The notes below the pieces were generated by a model that worked only from the letters and a program-made list of their open reading frames with translations, had not been told where the DNA came from and made no database searches. From the NCBI GenBank assembly GCA_028693775.1, contig JAQUUS010000028.1, positions 1-11,083 on the forward strand: a DNA stretch of 11,083 bases, read 5' to 3'. This DNA is from Alphaproteobacteria bacterium (GTDB lineage: Bacteria; Pseudomonadota; Alphaproteobacteria; UBA9219). Positions 1 through 6,015 of the stretch are shown piece after piece; the first letter of the stretch is position 1, and every line of letters begins with the position of its first letter. Both the position numbers and the translations under genes were made by a program.

Positions 1-105
1 GTGGAATTCGGGGACGAGGAAGGTATCGCCGGGCATTTCATACTTTTGTTCTCTTGTAAGAATTTCCAGAGAAATGAAATTCGATTGAGTGGTTGGCTCT
101 TCCAT
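1..105 (-). CDS. N-terminal fragment of an unidentified protein (partial, runs off left edge)
   Basis: Reading the minus strand from ATG at 105-103 gives 35 uninterrupted codons to the window edge. The product begins MEEPTTQSNFISLEIL and reaches ...YEMPGDTFLVPEFH. A good Shine-Dalgarno GGAG lies seven bases upstream of the ATG (plus positions 113-116), which is the main support for the frame. No signal peptide or membrane segment is visible in the fragment, and too little is present to name a family. It lies on the same strand as the large coiled-coil membrane gene, whose stop is 137 nt upstream of this start, so read-through is possible but not shown. The frame could be a chance ORF, but the ribosome site and protein-like composition argue for a real gene. 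Confidence 0.55.
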   Translation of the reverse strand, partial: MEEPTTQSNFISLEILTREQKYEMPGDTFLVPEFH

Positions 106-164
106 AATCTTGCTCCAGGCGTAAGTGTTAAAATGATGGGACATTCTAATGTATTTGTTCTCAA

Positions 165-170
165 ATTATA
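165..170 (-). promoter_or_regulatory. Possible -10 box for the left-edge minus-strand gene
   Basis: The minus strand reads a perfect TATAAT here, about 60 nt upstream of the ATG at 105, in an AT-rich stretch. I find no convincing -35 hexamer at 16-18 nt spacing, so this rests on the -10 match alone. Confidence 0.2.
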
Positions 171-242
171 AGGAGGACTTTTCCTTTCTTGCGTAAAAAC
201 ACAAAAAAGACAAAATGCTTAACGTGTTGAATTTATAGGGTT

Positions 243-2702
243 TCAAGCGACGTTTGTCTTCGTTTTGGCGTCTTCCCTGAGCTCCTGCATATGCGTGTCG
301 AGCAGGCTCAGCGTGTTAACCAACTCGCTCAGGATCTCCGTCTGCTTTTCGATCTGGAGCTGCAACGTGTAGTCGGCTGCGCTCTTCGTTTGGACGGCGG
401 GGCGTTGGCCAAGACGGGCTTCGAGGTCCTTGAGCTGCTCGGACAGGGATTCGATCATGCTGGCGCGCGACGCTTCGATCTGGGCCGACATCTGGAACCA
501 CTGGTCGAGGAACTGCTTTTGTATGGCTTCGGGAATCGTGCTCTCGGGCTTTTGAGCTTGCCCCTGGCCGTGGCTGACTTCGTCGGCGAGCTTTTCAAGC
601 GCCACAAGCTTGGTTTCCAGAAGGGCGCGTTGCTCGTCGATGCGCTTGGTCAGCTCGGCTCCGACTTCCTGAATCATGCGCGCGTAATGCGGCGAAACGG
701 CCAGTGCGGCGTTCAGTTTGTCGACGCGGCCTTGAAGCTCTTCGATGTTCGTCAGGCCGGGAATGACCTGAATTTCTTCGCGCAACGCCTGCCTCAAATC
801 GCCGGGCAGGGCCGAGACAAAAACCGCGACGCGGCCGTCGAGCTCGGCGAGCTGGGAGATTTTGTCGCCGATGGCGGAGAGTTCCGCCCCGGAGGGAGCC
901 GCAGGCGCGGCTGCGGGGGCAGGCGCTGTTTCCAGACGCTCGTTGAGCTTGTTTTGCAGAACGCCCAACTGATCCACGACTTGCGCGATCTGGCCGTTGA
1001 GCGCTTCGAGCACAGGTCTCCAGTTTCCGTCCGAGGGCTCGCCCGATTTTTCTTCCAGAGCCCTGGCGAGGCCGAACTGCGAGTCTGCCTGCGCGTCCAG
1101 TTTTTCCTGCAAGGCGCCCAGACGATCCGTGATCGCCGAGATTTGGCCGTTGAGGGATTCCAGCATGGATGTGCGCAAGGCGTCGGACGTTTCGTCGCTA
1201 TGCATCGACGTTTCTTCCAGAGCTTTGGCAAGGCCAAATTGCGAATCCGCTTGCGCATCCAGCTTGGTTTGAAGGCCGTCGATCCGATCCATGATGTCGT
1301 CGAGCCTGCCGCCGATCTTGTGATCGAGCGCGTCGTCGTCCCAGCGGCTCTTGATGCTGTCGGTCGTTTCGTTCAAAACCTTGCCGCTGGCCTGAAGCAG
1401 ATTGATCGCTCCGAACAGGCGCTCGCTCAGGGAATCCGCCGTCGACGAGAGCTTGGTCAGGGTTTCCTTCGTTTGTTCGGCGTTGGCTTTGAGGCTGATG
1501 TCGCTGGAGGCCAGAGATTGCAGCGTGCTGCTGAGCTGCTTGCCTGTGATTTGCGTGATCTCGCCAAGGCCCTTCGCGCGCTCCTGTATGACGGGGATCA
1601 GCCGCGTCAACTGGTCGGCCGTATGGGCATGCGCGTTCTTCAGGTTCTCGGCGCCGCCGACCATTTCCTTGATGGCCTTGGCGATTTGCTTGTCGCCGTT
1701 TTGTCCGCGCTGCTCGATATCGCGCAGGATGTTTTCGACTTTGCCCGACAGGGCGACGATGGCTTCCTTTTGCTGCTTGACGGAGCTTGCCAGGGCAACC
1801 GCCTGTTCGCGGATGGTTTCGGAATCCGTCGACAGCGCTTTCATCATCGCTTCGAACAGGGAGCGCGATCCGCCTTCGAACCTCATGCGCACGGGGCCTT
1901 GTTCGCTCATCAGCGACAGGTCCGGCAAGTGGCTGAAGTGATAGCGCGCAAGGTCGATGGCGCGCGCAAGCTCGCCGACCATGTCTTGCCGTTCGATGCC
2001 CCAAACAGCCGTTCTCATGTCGCCGTGCGCCATGTTCTGGATGCTTTGCGCCAGCGCGCGCATGGGGGCCGAGCGCCGGTCGCGCAGGATCAGGTAGACG
2101 CCCGTTGCGCATCCTGCCGCCACGATCAGGCTGAACCAGCTTACGAGGGTTAGCAGCATTCCCCAGAATTGCGCCTGATTTTGAGCTTCGGTTCGCGCTC
2201 CTTCGTTGCCGGACGATTCATGCGCGTCAAGAACGGTCAGCGCCGAATAGAGCGGCGCGAGGTCGGTGGCGACGACTTCGTTCGACAGGACTTCTCCTGC
2301 AGGGGCGGCGATTTTGTCCATTGTTGCCGAAAAAAGCGTTGCGATCGATGTCAGTTCCTGTTTGACGTCTTGCGACGGTTTTTCGGGCAGGCTCGCCACG
2401 ATTTCGTTGGCGGCTTTGATGCGTTCCTTCATTTCGGCAATGCCGGACGCGTCGTGGGTGAAGACGTATTTTTGCGCAAGGCCCAGAAAACCCCCATATC
2501 CCCATTCTTTCTTGAGGCGGGTGTAGGGATTTTGACTGTCCGCTGGCGCGGATTCGACTGTGGCCATCGCGGCTTCGGCCCGGTCAAGCCGGTACTTCAG
2601 ATAGCCGGTTCCGCCGATCATCATGACGCAGAAGAAAACAACCAAACCGAGAACAAAGGCCGTTGCGCGACCGATGTTGGATGAAGGAGGGAGACCGGAC
2701 AT
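243..2702 (-). CDS. HAMP-like, two-transmembrane protein with a long cytoplasmic coiled coil (chemoreceptor-like but without signalling tip)
   Basis: 819 residues. A hydrophobic segment at about 13-35 is followed by an extracytoplasmic region of ~140 residues. A second membrane segment spans ~179-206, then a HAMP-like stretch (~207-257: P at 213, MAHGD at 224-228, RQDMVGELARAI). From ~285 to the C-terminus the protein is almost entirely helical and coiled-coil in character, rich in Leu, Ala, Glu, Gln and Lys. A Pro/Ala linker sits at 593-604. Residues ~474-590 hold a ~54-residue repeat. The topology matches sensory receptors of the methyl-accepting type, but the conserved hairpin-tip signature of that family (QTNLLALNAAIEAARAGE-like) is absent. 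CheA/CheW signalling is therefore doubtful; a scaffold or envelope-spanning structural role is equally possible. The start has no clear Shine-Dalgarno site, but the membrane segment follows it directly and no alternative start is evident upstream. Transcribed divergently from the five-gene array. Confidence 0.85.
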   Translation of the reverse strand: MSGLPPSSNIGRATAFVLGLVVFFCVMMIGGTGYLKYRLDRAEAAMATVESAPADSQNPYTRLKKEWGYGGFLGLAQKYVFTHDASGIAEMKERIKAANEIVASLPEKPSQDVKQELTSIATLFSATMDKIAAPAGEVLSNEVVATDLAPLYSALTVLDAHESSGNEGARTEAQNQAQFWGMLLTLVSWFSLIVAAGCATGVYLILRDRRSAPMRALAQSIQNMAHGDMRTAVWGIERQDMVGELARAIDLARYHFSHLPDLSLMSEQGPVRMRFEGGSRSLFEAMMKALSTDSETIREQAVALASSVKQQKEAIVALSGKVENILRDIEQRGQNGDKQIAKAIKEMVGGAENLKNAHAHTADQLTRLIPVIQERAKGLGEITQITGKQLSSTLQSLASSDISLKANAEQTKETLTKLSSTADSLSERLFGAINLLQASGKVLNETTDSIKSRWDDDALDHKIGGRLDDIMDRIDGLQTKLDAQADSQFGLAKALEETSMHSDETSDALRTSMLESLNGQISAITDRLGALQEKLDAQADSQFGLARALEEKSGEPSDGNWRPVLEALNGQIAQVVDQLGVLQNKLNERLETAPAPAAAPAAPSGAELSAIGDKISQLAELDGRVAVFVSALPGDLRQALREEIQVIPGLTNIEELQGRVDKLNAALAVSPHYARMIQEVGAELTKRIDEQRALLETKLVALEKLADEVSHGQGQAQKPESTIPEAIQKQFLDQWFQMSAQIEASRASMIESLSEQLKDLEARLGQRPAVQTKSAADYTLQLQIEKQTEILSELVNTLSLLDTHMQELREDAKTKTNVA
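960..1283 (-). repeat. Internal ~54-residue (162-bp) tandem repeat within the coiled-coil gene
   Basis: LDAQADSQFGLAKALEE (residues 481-497) recurs as LDAQADSQFGLARALEE (535-551), exactly 54 codons later. The flanks also match: LQTKL and LQEKL before, LESLNGQI and LEALNGQI after. A third partial unit follows as LGVLQNKL at 579-586, 51 residues on. The DNA copies (around 1060-1110 and 1211-1260) differ mostly at third codon positions, so the repeat is an older duplication kept under protein-level selection. Confidence 0.85.
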
Positions 2703-2745
2703 GTTTAACTGTGTGAAAAAGCAGGATAAACGAAAAGAGGGGGCG

Positions 2746-2774
2746 ATTATGGTAAATTTTTAAGAAAAAAGCAA
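2746..2774 (-). promoter_or_regulatory. Candidate promoter for the coiled-coil membrane gene
   Basis: On the minus strand TTGCTT (plus 2769-2774) is followed after 17 nt by CATAAT (plus 2746-2751). This would start a transcript about 38 nt before the ATG at 2702. The -10 is a 5/6 match and the -35 only about 3/6, so this is a moderate candidate. The 227-nt region 2703-2929 must also contain the promoter for the plus-strand array, for which I see no convincing hexamer pair. Confidence 0.3.
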
Positions 2775-2929
2775 TCTCTTCAGCACGCTATCGCGATTTT
2801 CTAAGGCTTTGCGACAGGATAGGGGCGGCGACTTCCGGCTTTTGGGATTTTGGGTATGGATTGCCGTGACGTTCTCTGGCAAAAACAGAGTCCCCGTTGT
2901 TTGTGAGCGTATATTTTTGGAGAGATATT

Positions 2930-3445
2930 ATGACAGAAGCCGTCGCCAATAATTTGCATACCATGATTGCTGAATACACGGACGATGTCTGCGCGCTGGG
3001 CTATACGAAGGAAAAGGCGCAGGATGCCATTGCACGCGCTTTCAGACATGCTTCTTTTGAGCTTTTTCCCCCTTGGCAGCGCAAATATGGACAGGAACTT
3101 TCCATGTTCACGATGGTCGGCGTTTTTGCCGCCGGATCGAGCGTTGCCAATTTCGTTCTGGATTTGCCCGATACGTCGTTTCTCAAGATGGGCATCGTTG
3201 TCGGATCGTTTTTTGCCGGTTTGGTCTGCGGCAGGTCCTTGAATTACAGGCTCCACAAAAACGCGCCCGTTCCGAGCTTCTATTCCGCCCAGTTCGACAA
3301 GGACGGTCGGGTGGATGCTTTCGCCAAGGGATCGGATCTGGTTTGTTTGCGTGCGCGCAAGCGTTTGGGCGCCGAATTGGGGGTCGCCTGGAACAAACCA
3401 GAGTTCAAATACCTGAATAAGCCCCAGACCGGGCCCAAGCTTTGA
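2930..3445 (+). CDS. Tandem paralogue family member 1: small two-transmembrane protein of unknown function (short form)
   Basis: 171 residues, not recognised as a named family. The ATG at 2930 is chosen over an in-frame TTG at 2897 because GGAG (2919-2922) sits seven bases before it. An N-terminal soluble segment carries NNLHTMIAEY (7-16), LGY (23-25) and AIARAFRHASFE (33-44). Two hydrophobic segments follow (~58-78 and ~84-105), then a basic stretch (GRSLNYRLHK). The cytoplasmic tail contains FYSAQFD (117-123) and a helical LRARKRLGAELGV (140-152). Basic residues on both flanks suggest both ends lie in the cytoplasm. It is the first of five homologous genes read in one direction; member 2 starts 11 nt after its stop. 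It shares the short tail of member 2 rather than the long tail of members 3-5. Confidence 0.85.
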   Translation: MTEAVANNLHTMIAEYTDDVCALGYTKEKAQDAIARAFRHASFELFPPWQRKYGQELSMFTMVGVFAAGSSVANFVLDLPDTSFLKMGIVVGSFFAGLVCGRSLNYRLHKNAPVPSFYSAQFDKDGRVDAFAKGSDLVCLRARKRLGAELGVAWNKPEFKYLNKPQTGPKL

Positions 3446-3456
3446 GAGGAGACGAT

Positions 3457-3975
3457 ATGTCGGAGCAAAAGAACAATCTGTATGAGCTTATGCAGGCTTA
3501 TAAAGGCGATCTGCTGAACATCGGTTATTCCGAACAACAATCGGATTCAGCCGTTCGGACTGCGTTCCATCAGGCGACGCGCGAATTTTCGACGCGGCGT
3601 TCGCGTACTTGCGGCGCCGGCGCGATGGGCGGTATCTGGATCACGGGTCTTTTGGCGATGTTCAAGTTTTCTCAATGGGCCGATACCATCGACACAACGG
3701 AGCCGAGAATTGAATTTGTGAAAACCGTGGCAGGAATGGCGATTTTCGGCGTCACGATCCTCGGCGGCATCGACGCTTTCAGGAAAATCAATGCCCGTCT
3801 TTTTGCGGATCCTTTCTATAGAAACCAGTTCGACGAGCGCGGCAATCCCGATCCGGAGGGCGATGAATCCCTTCCTGTTTACGATCGGGCCAAGGATATC
3901 CTCGCAAGGCAATATGGCGTTGCGCGGGTGAAGCCTTCGAAGCGCCCGGCCGGAGACGGTCCCGAGTGCGGATAG
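3457..3975 (+). CDS. Tandem paralogue family member 2: small two-transmembrane protein of unknown function (short form)
   Basis: 172 residues. The ATG at 3457 has AGGAG (3447-3451) five bases upstream, so it is preferred over the in-frame TTG at 3442, which overlaps the preceding stop. The family N-terminal signature is present: NNLYELMQAY (6-15), IGY (22-24), AVRTAFHQATREF (32-44). A basic RRSR (47-50) precedes the first membrane segment (~53-71); the second is ~88-106, followed by FRK. The tail has FYRNQFDERGNPDP (120-133) and YDRAKDILARQYGV (142-155), the latter matching the A(K)xxLAxxYG element of the other members. It is the most divergent member: the FE of the signature is shifted to REF, and the last ~18 residues are Pro/Lys-rich and unlike the other tails. 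Almost certainly co-transcribed with member 1 (11-nt gap). Confidence 0.84.
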   Translation: MSEQKNNLYELMQAYKGDLLNIGYSEQQSDSAVRTAFHQATREFSTRRSRTCGAGAMGGIWITGLLAMFKFSQWADTIDTTEPRIEFVKTVAGMAIFGVTILGGIDAFRKINARLFADPFYRNQFDERGNPDPEGDESLPVYDRAKDILARQYGVARVKPSKRPAGDGPECG

Positions 3976-4003
3976 AGAAACGTATGTTTTCAGGAGATAA
4001 TTG

Positions 4004-4639
4004 ATGATCGATTCGGATACGAAAAACGACACGCAATACAATCTCTATCATTTGCAAAAAATATACGTTCCCGAAATGGAACGGCTGGGCTATGGCCGGG
4101 GCGATGCCAGTCTGGCCGTCAGGTCGGCGTTCCGGCAGGCGGATTTCGAAACGACTTTCGCGCGAGGCATCGTCGGCGGGGGGCTTGTCGCTGCCGGCGT
4201 TTTCTTGTGCATCGCTCGTCCTTTGCTGTCGGTCGCGTCCAATATTCCGTCGCTTGCGGCTTCTCCTGCATTCGCTCTCGCCATAGGCGTTCTTCCTGCG
4301 GCGGCGGGTCTTCTGGTGCTGGATCGTGCGCGCAAGCGGGGAAGCAAGTACCCGGTTTTCAGCCGCCAGCTCGATTTGTCGCGGGACGATCCTGTCGTTG
4401 CAGAGATGCAAAAGAAGACGGTGACTACCGGCAACATTCTTCGGGCGGATGTCGGATGGCTCGAAACCACAGGCAATGCCGCGGACATCTGTTCTGCGTT
4501 GCATGCCGAGAGGACTGCCGCCGTCCGGCCCGGAGCCGTCGGCTCACCCACCGTTTTTGGAAAGGCGGACAGATTTTTGTCCCGCAAGTATGACTTGGCG
4601 CGCAAGACCAGAGGATGGCTTTTCCCGACGCTTAAATAG
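4004..4639 (+). CDS. Tandem paralogue family member 3: small two-transmembrane protein of unknown function (long form)
   Basis: 211 residues from the ATG at 4004, which has AGGAG (3992-3996) seven bases before it; an adjacent TTG at 4001 is a less likely start. The signature is YNLYHLQKIYVPEMERLGY (12-30), then AVRSAFRQADFETTF (38-52). Membrane segments are ~55-77 and ~88-107, followed by a strongly basic DRARKRGSK turn. The tail contains FSRQLDLSRDDP (119-130), AERTAAVRPGAVG (168-180) and the C-terminal FGKADRFLSRKYDL...KTRGWLFPTLK (185-211). It is close to member 4, sharing near-identical N-terminal and C-terminal ends, which points to a relatively late duplication. There is a 28-nt gap from member 2 and 62 nt to member 4. 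Function unknown. Confidence 0.86.
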   Translation: MIDSDTKNDTQYNLYHLQKIYVPEMERLGYGRGDASLAVRSAFRQADFETTFARGIVGGGLVAAGVFLCIARPLLSVASNIPSLAASPAFALAIGVLPAAAGLLVLDRARKRGSKYPVFSRQLDLSRDDPVVAEMQKKTVTTGNILRADVGWLETTGNAADICSALHAERTAAVRPGAVGSPTVFGKADRFLSRKYDLARKTRGWLFPTLK

Positions 4640-4701
4640 GGAAGGGTTTTTCTGGAAATTCCGGCGCCTGATCTTTATGCTTTTTAGAAAAGGAAAGAAC
4701 G

Positions 4702-5352
4702 ATGTCTCTCAGTACGGAAAATAACAAACAATACAACCTGTACAATTTGCAGAAAATGTACGTTCCGGAAATCGAGCAGCTTGGGTATGGCAAGGCGACC
4801 GCCAATCTGGCTGTCAAGGACGCCTTTCGCAGAGCCGAATTCGAAACGACCTTCAATCGCGGGCTCAATGCCGGCATTCTTTGGGGGTTGGGCATCGTTG
4901 CGTGCTCCGCTCGTCCTCTGGCGGCGCTCATTCCCGATCAGGCCTCGCCCACGGTTTTGTTTCTGATGGCTTTTCTTTTTCCTGCGGCGGTGGCTTCTGC
5001 GGTGACTTTCCTGACTTTGAACCGTGTACTCAAACAGGCCGCAGAGCATTCGCTTTTCAGCAGCCAGCTCGATCCGGTGAGGCTCGATCCGGCCATCGTT
5101 CAGAGCGAAAAGAAGCGGGGGATCGAAAGAAGTAGCACTTATCCTCGCGGCAAGAACGATTTCAAATTTATCAAGTTCAAAACCGCCAAGGGCAAGGATA
5201 GCTTTCTTGAGTTCATTGCCGCGGAGCGCGCCGCCGTTCGGCCGGACGCTGCCGGTTCGCTTGCCGTTTTCGCTAAAGCGGATCGGATCCTGTCTAACGA
5301 GTTCGGGCTTGTGCGCAAGACAAAGGGATGGCTTTTCCCTTCATTGAAGTGA
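4702..5352 (+). CDS. Tandem paralogue family member 4: small two-transmembrane protein of unknown function (long form)
   Basis: 216 residues, ATG at 4702 preceded by AGGAAAG (4691-4697) as ribosome site. The signature is YNLYNLQKMYVPEIEQLGY (11-29) with AVKDAFRRAEFETTF (37-51). Membrane segments are ~54-77 and ~83-107. The cytoplasmic tail begins FSSQLDPVRLDP (119-130) and includes a Lys-rich stretch (~136-166). It continues with AERAAVRPDAAGSLAVFAKADRIL in the region 174-197 and ends KTKGWLFPSLK (206-216). Hydrophobic loops differ from member 3 while both ends are nearly identical, so the conserved ends are probably the functional or partner-binding parts (inference). The 62-nt gap before it is the longest in the array; I see no terminator in it. 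Confidence 0.86.
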   Translation: MSLSTENNKQYNLYNLQKMYVPEIEQLGYGKATANLAVKDAFRRAEFETTFNRGLNAGILWGLGIVACSARPLAALIPDQASPTVLFLMAFLFPAAVASAVTFLTLNRVLKQAAEHSLFSSQLDPVRLDPAIVQSEKKRGIERSSTYPRGKNDFKFIKFKTAKGKDSFLEFIAAERAAVRPDAAGSLAVFAKADRILSNEFGLVRKTKGWLFPSLK

Positions 5353-5367
5353 GCCGGGCGCGGAGGG

Positions 5368-5997
5368 ATGGCCTCGGGGCAAAAAACGGAAGACCGCGAG
5401 TACAATCTTTATAATCTGCATCGCCTGTATGATCCTGACTTCGAAACGCAGGGGTATTCGGAGGGGCGCGGTTTGATTGCCGTCAAAAGAGCTTTTCGCG
5501 ACGCCGAGTTTGAGGTCAACACTCTGCGCGGAGGACTTGCGGGCATGGCGACGGGGCTTTCTCTGATGTTCGTTGTTTCTCCTTATGCGCAGAAAGCCGG
5601 GCAGGCGATGGCGGCGGTGGGGCTTGGCGAGGCTTCCGTTCTGGGGCTGGTTCTTGCCGAAATCGCATGCGTGCTTCCGGCGGCGGCGGCGATGATTCCC
5701 CTGTTCGTGCGGGCGAAGAAACGCCCTGTTTTTCATCGGCAGCTGGATTTGTTGCGTCCCGATCCGTCTATTGTCGGGATGGAGAAAGCCGGGGCTTTGA
5801 AAATTGTTCCTGAAAATCCCGATGTTTTGCCTGAGAAGAGGCGGGCGCGGTTTGTGAAATTCGTCGCCGAGGAAAAGGCGGCTCTTTATCCCGATGTTGC
5901 TGGGGCGTGCGCGATCTTTTCCTGCGCCGACCTGAGGCTTTCGCAGACGTTACGCCTTCCGCGCAAAACGAGGGGATTTATTTTTCCGAAGCTTTGA
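5368..5997 (+). CDS. Tandem paralogue family member 5: small two-transmembrane protein of unknown function (long form)
   Basis: 209 residues. The signature is YNLYNLHRLYDPDFETQGY (12-30) and AVKRAFRDAEFE (38-49). Membrane segments are ~55-73 and ~91-114, then RAKKR. The tail has FHRQLDLLRPDP (122-133), a basic stretch (ENPDVLPEKRRARF, 149-162), AEEKAALYPDVAGACAIF (167-184) and KTRGFIFPKL (200-209). The start is slightly odd: the only purine-rich element, GGAGG (5362-5366), lies a single base from the ATG, much closer than normal, and no in-frame alternative start is near. Translation may rely on coupling with member 4, whose stop is 15 nt upstream. It is the last gene of the array and converges on rodA, with seven bases between the stops. 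Confidence 0.84.
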   Translation: MASGQKTEDREYNLYNLHRLYDPDFETQGYSEGRGLIAVKRAFRDAEFEVNTLRGGLAGMATGLSLMFVVSPYAQKAGQAMAAVGLGEASVLGLVLAEIACVLPAAAAMIPLFVRAKKRPVFHRQLDLLRPDPSIVGMEKAGALKIVPENPDVLPEKRRARFVKFVAEEKAALYPDVAGACAIFSCADLRLSQTLRLPRKTRGFIFPKL

Positions 5998-6015
5998 ACG
6001 AAGGCTATTCGTTCA
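5995..6015. terminator. Inverted repeat at the convergent gene junction, possible bidirectional terminator
   Basis: TGAACGAA (5995-6002) pairs perfectly with TTCGTTCA (6008-6015) around a five-base loop (6003-6007). The left arm contains the stop codon of the last array gene, and the loop contains the rodA stop codon. The position is right for a shared terminator, but there is no T-tract on either side, so a classical Rho-independent mechanism is not supported. Confidence 0.35.

Noticed and set aside
133..171. Twelve-codon plus-strand frame in the left intergenic region
   Set aside because: Too short and without supporting signals.
291..2153. Long plus-strand open frame (about 620 codons) opposite the coiled-coil membrane gene
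   Set aside because: Its translation lacks recognisable domains and is rich in Arg, Gly and Leu as expected for an antisense shadow. The minus-strand frame has two membrane segments, HAMP-like features and an internal repeat conserved at protein level.
2856..2906. Short plus-strand frame (16 codons) just upstream of array member 1, as a leader peptide
   Set aside because: No convincing ribosome site and no codon bias suggesting attenuation; a frame of this length is expected by chance.
2897..2929. Upstream TTG start for array member 1
   Set aside because: It has no ribosome site, and the extension overlaps the strong GGAG serving the ATG at 2930.
2930..5997. Array interpreted as a toxin/immunity, holin or defence cassette
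   Set aside because: The proteins have two hydrophobic segments but no catalytic, nuclease, NTPase or integrase neighbour or known motif; naming such a system would be invention.
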